A stretch of 26,088 nt of DNA, from contig JBDSEG010000007.1 in the NCBI GenBank assembly GCA_039920165.1, positions 1 through 26,088 on the forward strand. Direction: 5' to 3'. Below, in pieces: positions 16,213 through 23,209 of the stretch (position 1 is its first letter; every line of letters begins with the position of its first letter). This DNA is from JBDSEG01 sp039920165. Lineage in GTDB: Bacteria > Pseudomonadota > Gammaproteobacteria > Burkholderiales > Burkholderiaceae_C. A model generated the notes under the pieces. The model worked only from the letters and a program-made list of their open reading frames with translations, was not told where the DNA came from and searched no databases. Both the position numbers and the translations under genes were made by a program.

Positions 16213-17202
16213 ATGTCCAAGCTTCAGCTCTCGATCGCGATGGGCGACTACGACCGCACCCGCGCGCTGCTCGACGGCAGCGTGCAGATCGACGGCGTCG
16301 ACCCGGTCTTCATGACGCTATCGCCAGAGGAGATGTTTTTTCGCGCGATGCGAAGCGGCGACTTCGATGTCAGTGAGCTCTCGTTCTCCAGTTATCTGGT
16401 GAAGCACTCGAAGGGCGATTGCCCCTATATCGCGGTGCCGGTGTTTCTGTCGCGCGCATTTCGCCACACGTCGATCTATGTGCGCAAGGATCGCATCAAG
16501 CGCCCCGAAGACCTGAGGGGCAAGCGCATCGGGCTGCCCGAATACCAGCTCACGGCGCACGTCTGGGCGCGCGCCATCCTGGCCGACGATTTCGGCGTCC
16601 GGCCTGCTGACGTCAATTGGGTGCGCGGCGGCATCGAGTCGCCGGGGCGGCCCGAGAAGATCAAGCTGCAGCTGCCGGCCGATGTGCGGATCGAGGATGC
16701 GCCCGAAGGAACGACGATTTCCGAACTGCTTGACCGTGGCGAGATCGACGGCTTCATCGCGCCGCGCCCGCCCGGCGCTGCGGCGCTGGCGAACCCGAAT
16801 GTCGGCTGGCTGTTCGACGATCCAACCGCGGTCGCGAAGGACTATTTCAAGCGCACCGGGGTCTTTCCGATCATGCATGTGTGCGCGATCCGCAAGACCC
16901 TCGCCGAACGCCACCCGTGGTTGCCCGGAGCGGTCACCAAGGCCTTCACGCAGGCCAAGGACGCGGCGCTCGAGAAGCTCTCCGACACCTCGGCGACCAA
17001 GGTGACGCTGCCCTTCGTCGAAGAGCAGCTGAAGGCCGCGCGCGAGACCATGGGCGCTGACTTCTGGTCGTACGGCGTGGCGGCGAACCGCCGGACGCTC
17101 GAAACCTTCGTTCGTCACCACCATGTGCAGGGCCTGTCGGCCCGGCCGATACCGGTGGAGGAACTGTTCCATCCGTCGACCTACGAGACCTACAGCATCT
17201 GA
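16213..17202 (+). CDS. 4,5-dihydroxyphthalate decarboxylase-like protein
   Basis: Protein of 329 residues with a periplasmic-binding-protein fold (NMT1/THI5-like) but no signal peptide, matching Pht5-type 4,5-dihydroxyphthalate decarboxylases, which convert that acid to protocatechuate. Recognisable stretches include LSIAMGDYDRTRALLDG, MFFRAMRSGDFDVSELSFSS, then PEDLRGKRIGLPEYQLTAHV and VFPIMHVCAIRKTLAERHPW. The ATG at 16213 follows GGCAGGCAGG. First gene of the operon under the 16178-16197 palindrome. The family is also annotated as ABC substrate-binding protein, so the actual aromatic substrate is uncertain. The neighbouring Pht4-like dehydrogenase supports a phthalate-type role. No ring-hydroxylating oxygenase is in the window. 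Confidence 0.82.
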   Translation: MSKLQLSIAMGDYDRTRALLDGSVQIDGVDPVFMTLSPEEMFFRAMRSGDFDVSELSFSSYLVKHSKGDCPYIAVPVFLSRAFRHTSIYVRKDRIKRPEDLRGKRIGLPEYQLTAHVWARAILADDFGVRPADVNWVRGGIESPGRPEKIKLQLPADVRIEDAPEGTTISELLDRGEIDGFIAPRPPGAAALANPNVGWLFDDPTAVAKDYFKRTGVFPIMHVCAIRKTLAERHPWLPGAVTKAFTQAKDAALEKLSDTSATKVTLPFVEEQLKAARETMGADFWSYGVAANRRTLETFVRHHHVQGLSARPIPVEELFHPSTYETYSI

Positions 17203-17263
17203 TGGAGCGCCGATGATTCGCGAACCCATGAAGCAGCGGCTTGCGACGAGACTGGCGCGGTGA
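17202..17263 (+). other. Two micro-ORFs bridging decarboxylase-like and permease genes
   Basis: An ATG at 17202 shares its A with the TGA of the upstream gene and encodes MERR before a stop at 17214-17216. A second ATG at 17213 overlaps that stop and encodes MIREPMKQRLATRLAR, stopping at 17261-17263, which overlaps the GTG start of the permease. The chain could keep ribosomes engaged across the gap (translational coupling). The peptides themselves are probably not functional. This may be coincidence in GC-rich sequence. Confidence 0.35.
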
Positions 17264-17994
17264 GCGTCGCGGCCTTGCTGGCGTTCGGCTTCGTGGTCTT
17301 CGTTTTCGGCGGCGTCGTCAAGGGAACGCTCGGCGTCGGTCTGCCGCTGGTCGCCGTTCCGCTGATGTCGCTCGCGATACCCGCTACGCAGTCGATCGCG
17401 CTGGTGATGATGCCGGTGCTCGTCTCCAATATCTGGCAGGCATTCGAGGGTGGGCTGTCGTGGCAGGGTGTGCGCCGCTTCGCGCCGCTCATCGTCGCGT
17501 TGCTGCTGTCCACGCTCGTCACCGTACCGCTGACGCTCGACCTGCCCGAGGCGACGCTGCGCGCGCTACTGGCCGGGGTGGTGCTCCTGGCGGTGGCGCT
17601 GATGGCGCTGCCACTGCACCTGTCTGTGGCGCCCGCGCACGAGCGCTGGTGGAGCATGGGGGTGGGGGCAATGTCCGGCGTGCTGGGCGGCGTCTCGTCG
17701 CTGACCGGGCCGATCATCATCACCTACATGCTGTCGCTGCGGCTGGCGCGCGATGTCTTCGTCGGCAGCATCAGCATCATTTACCTTGCCGGCGCGCTAC
17801 CGCTGTACGGCTCGATGGCGGCGCACGGCCGGGTGAGCGCGACTGATGCGATGTTGTCGGTCGCCGCGCTGCTGCCGATGGCGCTCGGGCTTCTGATCGG
17901 CCGGCGCGTGCGCAGCCGCTTGAGCGAACGCTGGTTCCGGCGCATCCTGCTCGGCTTCCTGGTCGGCGTGGCGCTGCTGCTGCTCCTGCGTTGA
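17260..17994 (+). CDS. TauE/SafE-family membrane permease
   Basis: Integral membrane protein of 244 residues with about eight hydrophobic segments and the two family half-repeats, the first with VVKGTLGVGLPLVAVPLMSL and the second with GAMSGVLGGVSSLTGPIII. The family moves organic anions or sulfonates across the inner membrane. In this operon it probably carries the aromatic acid or a product; that is inference. GTG at 17260 is the first usable start, since the frame upstream has no ATG or GTG back to the previous gene's stop. Its stop lies 5 bases before the dehydrogenase ATG. Confidence 0.88.
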   Translation: MSVAALLAFGFVVFVFGGVVKGTLGVGLPLVAVPLMSLAIPATQSIALVMMPVLVSNIWQAFEGGLSWQGVRRFAPLIVALLLSTLVTVPLTLDLPEATLRALLAGVVLLAVALMALPLHLSVAPAHERWWSMGVGAMSGVLGGVSSLTGPIIITYMLSLRLARDVFVGSISIIYLAGALPLYGSMAAHGRVSATDAMLSVAALLPMALGLLIGRRVRSRLSERWFRRILLGFLVGVALLLLLR

Positions 17995-17999
17995 ATGCC

Positions 18000-19199
18000 A
18001 TGCAAACGAATGCCGAGCTGTACTCGTCCCCGCGGCCAGCGCTGCGTATCGGTGTCGTCGGCCTCGGCCGCGCCTTCACGCTGATGCTGCCCACCTTCGC
18101 CGCCGATGCGCGCGTCGAGCTGGTCGCGGCCTGCGATCCGCGCGAGGCCGCGCGCTCGCAGTTCGCGCGTGATTTCGGCCGGCCAGCGTACGAGAACGTC
18201 GAGCAGCTCGCGGCGGATCCGACGGTCGAGGTGGTCTATGTCGCGAGCCCGAATTCGCTGCATGCGCAGCACACCGGGATCGCCGCCGCGCAGGGCAAGC
18301 ACGTGCTGCTGGAAAAGCCAATGGCGCTGACGCTCGCCGAATGCGACTCGATGGTCGGCGCCTGCACGCACGCTGGCGTGCGCCTGGTGGTCGGCCATTG
18401 CCATAGCTTCGACACGCCGTATCTGAAAGCGCGTGAGCTGATCGCATCCGGTGATCTGGGGCGGGTCCGCATGATCCAGGCGCTGAATTACACCGACCAT
18501 GTCTACCGTCCGCGGCGGCCCGACGAGTTGAGCACCGCCTCGGGCGGCGGCGTCGTCTTCAGCCAAGCCGCGCACCAGGTCGACGTGGTTCGGCTGCTCG
18601 CCGGCAGCCGGGCGCTACGGGTTCGCTGCAGCACCGGGCGCTGGGACGCGGCACGGCCGATCGAGGGTGCCTACAGCGCAATGCTGTGGTTCGAGTGCGG
18701 CGCCTTCGCGTCGCTCGTCTACAGCGGTTACGGCCACTTCGACAGCGACGAGTGGTGCGGCGGTGTCGGCGAGATGGGAATGCCGAAACATGTCGACACG
18801 CACGCGCAGACCCGCCGTCGGCTCGCCGCCCTCGCCGACCCTTCGGCCGAGGCGCGCCTGAAGGCGGCACGCACCTACGGCGGCGACCAGCACCGGCCGG
18901 TGTTGCACGATGCGGCGCCAGTACTGCACCAGCATTTCGGCCCCGTCATCGTCGCTTGCGAGCGCGGCGATGTGCGCCCGCTGCCCGACGCGGTGTGGGT
19001 CTACGGCGATACCGAACGGCGTCGCCATGCGCTGGACGCACCCACCGTGCCGCGTTTCGAGGTGATCGACGAACTGGTGGCAGCGGTGCGCGTCGGTATC
19101 GCCCCGCTGCACGACGGTGCGTGGGCGCGCGCGACGCTGCAGATCTGCCTCGCGATGCTCGAATCGGCGCGCACCCAGCGCGACGTGGAACTGGCGTGA
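18000..19199 (+). CDS. Gfo/Idh/MocA dehydrogenase, Pht4-like
   Basis: NAD(P)-dependent oxidoreductase of 399 residues. The N-terminal Rossmann fold has RIGVVGLGRAFTLMLPTF, VYVASPNSLHAQH and VLLEKPMALTLAEC (the EKP catalytic motif), followed by RLVVGHCHSFD and the C-terminal domain with GGGVVFSQAAHQVDVVRLL, where the histidine of the AxHQ-type motif is expected to act in hydride transfer. Similarity in the N-terminus and the operon partners point to phthalate cis-dihydrodiol dehydrogenase (Pht4), which yields 4,5-dihydroxyphthalate for the decarboxylase two genes upstream. ATG at 18000 is chosen; a TTG at 17991 overlapping the permease stop is possible. Its stop overlaps the MarR GTG start. 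Substrate is inferred from context. Confidence 0.85.
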   Translation: MQTNAELYSSPRPALRIGVVGLGRAFTLMLPTFAADARVELVAACDPREAARSQFARDFGRPAYENVEQLAADPTVEVVYVASPNSLHAQHTGIAAAQGKHVLLEKPMALTLAECDSMVGACTHAGVRLVVGHCHSFDTPYLKARELIASGDLGRVRMIQALNYTDHVYRPRRPDELSTASGGGVVFSQAAHQVDVVRLLAGSRALRVRCSTGRWDAARPIEGAYSAMLWFECGAFASLVYSGYGHFDSDEWCGGVGEMGMPKHVDTHAQTRRRLAALADPSAEARLKAARTYGGDQHRPVLHDAAPVLHQHFGPVIVACERGDVRPLPDAVWVYGDTERRRHALDAPTVPRFEVIDELVAAVRVGIAPLHDGAWARATLQICLAMLESARTQRDVELA

Positions 19200-19774
19200 C
19201 CAGCACCGCCGCAACCAAGGCCGTCGGCCGCCCGGGGCGCGCCGCATCGGTCGACCGTGAAGCCGAGATCGCCGGGCGCGTGCTGCGCCACTGGCACGAG
19301 GCGGTTCCCGACGACCGGATGGCCCACTTGGTCAAGGATGCCTCGCGCGCGTTCACGCGCTCGCTGCAGGCGCGGCTGGCGGCACACGGCGTGCAACTGG
19401 GCCATTGGGTCTTTCTACGGATCCTGTGGCAAAGCGACGGGCCGAGCGCCGGCAACACGCAAGTCGCGTTGCTGACCAAGCGTGAGTTGAGCATCGAGGC
19501 CGGCGTGATGGAGCCGACCACCTTCGTCGCTCTGCGCGCCATGGCTGCGCTCGGCTATGTTTCTCTCGAGCACGCCCCCGACAACCGCAAGAACGTCTAT
19601 GTGCGCCTGACGCCGCAGGGCAGGGCACTCGAGAAGGCGCTGGTGCCGCTCGCTCGCGAGGTGAACCGGGTCGCCCTTGCCGGCCTCGCGGATGCCGATA
19701 TCGCTACGACGCGGCGCTGCCTGCTCGCGATGGTCGACAACCTCGCGCGCGACGCCCTTACGGCCCGGCGCTGA
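19196..19774 (+). CDS. MarR-family transcriptional regulator
   Basis: Winged-helix repressor of 192 residues. After a basic N-terminal tail and a dimerisation helix region (HLVKDASRAFTRSLQARL), the DNA-binding wing reads LTKRELSIEAGVMEPTTFVA, LRAMAALGYVSLEHAPDNRK and VYVRLTPQGRALEKALVPLA, the standard MarR arrangement with the recognition helix in SIEAGVMEPTTFVALRAM and the wing in PDNRKNVYVRLT. GTG at 19196 overlaps the preceding stop (GTGA), so it is the last gene of the phthalate-type operon. It probably represses the operon at the 16178-16197 palindrome and is relieved by an aromatic acid; ligand and site are inferred. Confidence 0.9.
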   Translation: MTSTAATKAVGRPGRAASVDREAEIAGRVLRHWHEAVPDDRMAHLVKDASRAFTRSLQARLAAHGVQLGHWVFLRILWQSDGPSAGNTQVALLTKRELSIEAGVMEPTTFVALRAMAALGYVSLEHAPDNRKNVYVRLTPQGRALEKALVPLAREVNRVALAGLADADIATTRRCLLAMVDNLARDALTARR

Positions 19775-19877
19775 CAGATGAGGGCGGCGCGGCGTCCTAC
19801 GCGTTCGAACCGGCTTTTCCGATACGCGCCCCTGCGTGACGTGCCGAAAATTTCGATCTGCAACCAGGAGGCAACGA

Positions 19878-20516
19878 ATGAACTCGCCCAACGAAACCAT
19901 GCACATCTCGGCAGCGGCCGACGACTACGCGGTCGACCTCGGCGCCGCGCCACTGAGTGCGATCGATATCCAGAAGAGCATCAGCGACAACCCGATGTCC
20001 GCCGCCATGGTGGCGGCCATTGCGGGCGCCGGCCTGATGGGTTTGATGATGCTGACCATGCGAAGCCGCCGGTCGTCGGCGCAGGCGCTGGTCGAGCGCG
20101 CCACGCCGAATGCGGCGACGCGCGAAGATTTGGCCAGTTTGCGCGACCAGGTCGGAGGCTGGGCTCGCGAGATCATCGCCGCGGCTCCTTCGCGTGGCGA
20201 AATGAAAAATCTGCGCGACCACTTCACGAGTTGGGCGCGCGACGCCATGGCAGGGGCGCCTTCGCGTGGTGAGATCAAGCAAGCGGCCAGCGACGCCGGC
20301 GACGCGGCTTCCTCCACCTGGACGGAAGTGCGAGATCAGGCAAGCGATCTGGCGCAACGCGTGCGTTCGCAGGTCGAGGACACGGCCGACAAGCTGCGCC
20401 CGAAAGTCAACGCAGCGGTGGACCTTGCCAAGGAAAATCCGATGTGGGTGGGCGTCGCTGCAGCAGCCATCGCAGCGGTCATCGGCGCTTCGGCTATAGC
20501 CAACTCGCGCAGGTAA
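19878..20516 (+). CDS. Repeat-containing membrane-associated protein, ElaB/YqjD-like tail
   Basis: Protein of 212 residues with a strong ribosome site (AGGAGG, 19867-19872). It has an N-terminal hydrophobic segment (SAAMVAAIAGAGLMGLMMLT), a hydrophilic helical centre and a C-terminal anchor, ENPMWVGVAAAAIAAVIGAS, followed by NSRR. The ENP start and short basic end resemble DUF883 (ElaB/YqjD) ribosome-tethering proteins. The centre has a 24-residue repeat, REDLASLRDQVGGWAREIIA then RGEMKNLRDHFTSWARDAMA, each followed by A(A/G)APS, with a third start at RGEIKQ. Function unknown; family link is tentative. It stands alone between the MarR gene and the GlcG-like gene. Confidence 0.78.
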   Translation: MNSPNETMHISAAADDYAVDLGAAPLSAIDIQKSISDNPMSAAMVAAIAGAGLMGLMMLTMRSRRSSAQALVERATPNAATREDLASLRDQVGGWAREIIAAAPSRGEMKNLRDHFTSWARDAMAGAPSRGEIKQAASDAGDAASSTWTEVRDQASDLAQRVRSQVEDTADKLRPKVNAAVDLAKENPMWVGVAAAAIAAVIGASAIANSRR

Positions 20517-20603
20517 GTTTCACCCTAAACGACGAGCTTCGCGCAGGCGCGGTGCGCTCGGATGTTGCGACACAATGCAGGCCTTTTCCCCTCAAGGTCT
20601 GCC

Positions 20604-21026
20604 ATGTCGATCACCCTTCCAGATGCCCTGCGCTTGATTGAAGCCGCGCTTGTTCATGCACGCGAGCAGGGTTTCAAGCCAATGGGCATCGTTGTGGTGG
20701 ATGCCGCCGCTCAGGTGGTGGCGAGTGCGCGCGAGCAAGGCGCTTCGGCCTTGCGGCTCGACATTGCACTCGGCAAGGCAGCGGCCGCGATCGGCATGGG
20801 TGTGAATTCGCGGGTTCTGACCCAGCGCGCCAAGGATCTGCCGGCATTTTTCAATGCGGTCTCGGCCGCCTCACTTCAGAAATTCATTGCACAGACCGGA
20901 GCGGTGCTGATCCATGGCGAAGATGGCCTCGTGATCGGCGGTGTAGGCGCGTCGGGCGGCACCGGCGACGAGGACGAACAGATCGTCATCGCCGGTGTCG
21001 CGGCAGTGGGTCTTCGGCACGCCTGA
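20604..21026 (+). CDS. GlcG/HbpS-family protein
   Basis: Small protein of 140 residues in the GlcG/HbpS (DUF336) family, with ITLPDALRLIEAALVHAREQ, MGIVVVDAAAQVVASAREQG and LDIALGKAAAAIGMGVNSR, then the glycine-rich VIGGVGASGGTGDEDEQIV. Family members bind haem or small aromatic molecules and often sit beside aromatic or glycolate catabolic genes; a role is not defined here. The ATG at 20604 follows AAGG by seven bases; an upstream start would add 14 residues lacking homology. The strong terminator at 21053-21082 ends the transcript 26 bases after the stop. Confidence 0.88.
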   Translation: MSITLPDALRLIEAALVHAREQGFKPMGIVVVDAAAQVVASAREQGASALRLDIALGKAAAAIGMGVNSRVLTQRAKDLPAFFNAVSAASLQKFIAQTGAVLIHGEDGLVIGGVGASGGTGDEDEQIVIAGVAAVGLRHA

Positions 21027-21052
21027 CATTTTTCTGTTCCGTGACCGGACGC

Positions 21053-21082
21053 AAAAATGGCGCCTTGTGAGGCGCCATTTTT
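21053..21082 (+). terminator. Rho-independent terminator, symmetrical
   Basis: AAAAATGGCGCC (21053-21064), loop TTGTGA and GGCGCCATTTTT (21071-21082) form a perfect 12-base stem flanked by A and T runs. It can act in both directions, ending the GlcG-like gene on the + strand and the DUF4148-like gene on the - strand (stop at 21116). Confidence 0.93.
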
Positions 21083-21115
21083 ATCCGATCATGGCATTAA
21101 GCCAATCAAGCCATC

Positions 21116-21454
21116 CTACGGCTTACGGGCACCCTTATTCTGGTCAACGACTCCTTCTTCGCCCTTGGGCACCGTTCCGGCCTTAACCGCTGCCCGGGTT
21201 TCGGCCTTCACCTCGTCACGCGACTTGGTCGAACCCGTGCGCTTGGGACCCTTGTCTTGATCTTTGGTGGCACGCTGGCCAAGGTTGTTTTCGCCAGACT
21301 TGACGGCGGCCTTGGCGTCGGTCTTGACTTCGGCGCGCGACTCAACGCTGGCAGTACGCTTGGTACCCTTGTCCTGGTTCTTGCTGGCGCGCTCGCCGAG
21401 GTTGGTTTCCCCGGCCTTGACCGCGCTGGCCGCTTCGGCCTTGACTTCGGCGCG
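21116..21454 (-). repeat. Three tandem 117-bp coding repeats
   Basis: Units at 21338-21454, 21221-21337 and 21116-21220 (the last shortened) encode the 39-residue repeats of the secreted protein. Conserved blocks encode (S/T)RxEVK, AVK(A/S)G and (D/N)QxKG. The third unit has diverged most (GTVPKGEEGVVDQ). Confidence 0.8.
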
Positions 21455-21544
21455 GGTGGGCGAGGTGGCGGCTGTTTGCGCATTGGCAGCAACCATGGCG
21501 AATACCGACATGGCGATGGCGGTCAGGGAGAGATTGGTTTTCAT
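21116..21544 (-). CDS. Secreted three-repeat protein, DUF4148-like
   Basis: Protein of 142 residues with a signal peptide (about 1-23, MAMSVFAMVAANAQ region) and three tandem repeats with a 39-residue period: 31-69, 70-108 and a shorter 109-142. Each starts (S/T)RxEVK and carries NLG(E/Q)RA-type and (N/D)Q(D/N)KG sequence. DNA units are 117 bases. Lys/Glu-rich and Cys-free; expected in the periplasm. Resembles the short DUF4148 proteins common in Burkholderiales, function unknown. A candidate -10 (TACAAT on the - strand) lies at 21650-21655, which would give a leader of about 100 bases. The symmetrical terminator follows the stop. Confidence 0.8.
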   Translation of the reverse strand: MKTNLSLTAIAMSVFAMVAANAQTAATSPTRAEVKAEAASAVKAGETNLGERASKNQDKGTKRTASVESRAEVKTDAKAAVKSGENNLGQRATKDQDKGPKRTGSTKSRDEVKAETRAAVKAGTVPKGEEGVVDQNKGARKP

Positions 21545-21686
21545 AGAGATTCCATTCAGCGTAATTGCGAATGCACGCAGTCTCTACGACAGCATGCGGC
21601 TCCAGCCCCCTCCGACACCTTCATGGCGTATCGGAAAATGCCGCACCAAATTGTAGGACAAGCGGTGGCGGCCCTGGCCATGGGGG

Positions 21687-22280
21687 TTAGAACCCGGAGC
21701 CGGGCTGCTTCAGAAATTCGATTTCCTCGTCGCTCGACGCACGACCGAGGATGTCGTTGCGGTGCGGGAAGCGGGCGAAGCGCGCGACGATCGCGTGATG
21801 TCGCTGTGCCCAGTCGAGCAGTGACGCTTGCTGCGGTGCATCGTTCGCCAGCCGACCGAACAGACGCAAAGCCTCGTCCTGCATGGCGAGGTTTTCACTG
21901 TGCTCGAACGGCAGGTACGCGAAGCCGCGCTCGACCGGCGCCAGCACCAGGTCGCCGCTGCTCGCGACCAGCGCCTGCGCCGCGGAGAGCGCGAGTGCAT
22001 CGCCGGCGAAGGAACGAGGCGTCTCACGGAAGGCATTGCGCGTGAACTGATCGAGCACCAGGATGCGCGCGAGCGCCGAGCGCGGATGGGTCTGCCATTC
22101 CAGCAGACGCCCGATCAGCGCCGCGTCGATGAGCGGGCCGAAGCGCTCGCGGATCTGCGCATCGAAGGCCGCATCCTTGGTGAACCAGATCTTGCGCGAG
22201 CTGCCGAATTCGGCGCTGTGGGGTGCGCCGAACCAGAAGTCGAGAACGTCGACGGAACGCGGGTCCAGGGTCGGGTTCAC
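21687..22280 (-). CDS. DUF924 family protein
   Basis: Protein of 197 residues with the DUF924 features VLDFWFG near the N-terminus, WFTKDAAFDAQIRERFG, LARILVLDQFTRNAFR, AYLPFEHSENLAMQDEALRL and the end RFPHRNDILGR. The fold is helical and tetratricopeptide-like; function is unknown. GTG at 22280 overlaps the yaeQ stop (GTGA), so both are translated from one message. No signal peptide. Confidence 0.92.
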   Translation of the reverse strand: MNPTLDPRSVDVLDFWFGAPHSAEFGSSRKIWFTKDAAFDAQIRERFGPLIDAALIGRLLEWQTHPRSALARILVLDQFTRNAFRETPRSFAGDALALSAAQALVASSGDLVLAPVERGFAYLPFEHSENLAMQDEALRLFGRLANDAPQQASLLDWAQRHHAIVARFARFPHRNDILGRASSDEEIEFLKQPGSGF

Positions 22281-22825
22281 ATCAGCCTCGTCGGCACCAG
22301 TTCGACGCTTTGCGCGCTGTCTGCCATGTGGACGGTGCCGTCCTGCACCGTCAGGTGAAGCTGCATGCTGCGCTGCGCCAGCCCGGCGAGTGCCTGACTC
22401 TGCGGTGCGTCGATCTGCCAGACCTCCAGGTTACGCGTGCGCGCCAACTTGCCGGCGACGCCGGCCCACCAGATCGGCGTGCTGTGGCTCATGCTTATGA
22501 CGCTGACGCGGTCCGAGCGTCCGCAGGCCTTGAGCATGCGCTTGTCGTCCGGCTGCCCAATCTCGATCCAGTGCACGACGCGCCCGGTCAGGTCGCGCTG
22601 CCACAGCTCGGGCTCGTCGACATCCCACAGCCCCTTGCCGAATTCGAGTCCGCCCTGGTCGGCGTTGGCAGGAACATTCAGCGCAAAGGCGAGCAGGCGA
22701 ATCATCAGGCGCTCGTCGGTTTCCGATGGATGGCGCGCGATCGTCAGTGCATGGTCGGCGTAGAGGCTGCGGTCCATATCGGCGATCTGCAGGCTGGCTT
22801 TGAAGATGGTGGCTTTGATCGCCAT
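22277..22825 (-). CDS. yaeQ: YaeQ family protein
   Basis: Protein of 182 residues, the usual YaeQ length, starting MAIKATIFKASLQIADMDRS and containing YADHALTIARHPSETDERLM, DEPELWQRDLTGRVVHWIEI and GQPDDKRMLKACGRSD. The fold resembles the PD-(D/E)XK nuclease superfamily; E. coli YaeQ was linked to suppression of RfaH loss, but its biochemical role is unsettled. ATG at 22825 begins family homology. Coupled to the DUF924 gene; divergent from the small basic protein gene over an 88-base gap. Confidence 0.93.
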   Translation of the reverse strand: MAIKATIFKASLQIADMDRSLYADHALTIARHPSETDERLMIRLLAFALNVPANADQGGLEFGKGLWDVDEPELWQRDLTGRVVHWIEIGQPDDKRMLKACGRSDRVSVISMSHSTPIWWAGVAGKLARTRNLEVWQIDAPQSQALAGLAQRSMQLHLTVQDGTVHMADSAQSVELVPTRLM

Positions 22826-22913
22826 GGGGGGCGTGCGTGAAGTCGGTCGATTAGACCAGAGCGCATCACAGCGACAATCGCCCGCTCGACGTGAGAGACA
22901 GCCAGGAACAGTG

Positions 22914-23195
22914 ATGAGCATGAAGAAGACCGATCTCGAAAAGAGCAAGGCCAAGAAGATCGACGGTTCGATGCGATCGGCCGTCATCCCCGACCGATTC
23001 GCTCAGGGGGCGGCGGCCGCGACCGACAAACGCGAGCAGCGCCGACTCGACGCCGCGGCCGGACTCGTGCCTTTCGCCTGCAAGCTGCCGCTGGACTTGA
23101 CGCGCCGCCTGAACGAACGCGCGGCGGCGGTCGAGGGCGGCATGAATGCGCTCGTCGAACACCTATTGACGCAGGGCCTCTCGGCCGGCGACTGA
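22914..23195 (+). CDS. Small basic hypothetical protein
   Basis: Protein of 93 residues with AGGA (22903-22906) about eight bases ahead of the ATG; a GTG three bases earlier is also possible. The N-terminal half is Lys/Arg/Glu-rich (KKTDLEKSKAKKIDG) and probably disordered. The C-terminal half, VPFACKLPLDLTRRLNERAA followed by GGMNALVEHLLTQGL, has the strand-helix-helix look of a ribbon-helix-helix domain, which would suggest DNA binding; that is tentative. It precedes gor by 14 bases, so the two are probably co-transcribed. Confidence 0.72.
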   Translation: MSMKKTDLEKSKAKKIDGSMRSAVIPDRFAQGAAAATDKREQRRLDAAAGLVPFACKLPLDLTRRLNERAAAVEGGMNALVEHLLTQGLSAGD

Positions 23196-23209
23196 GGCGG
23201 AGGCTGACG

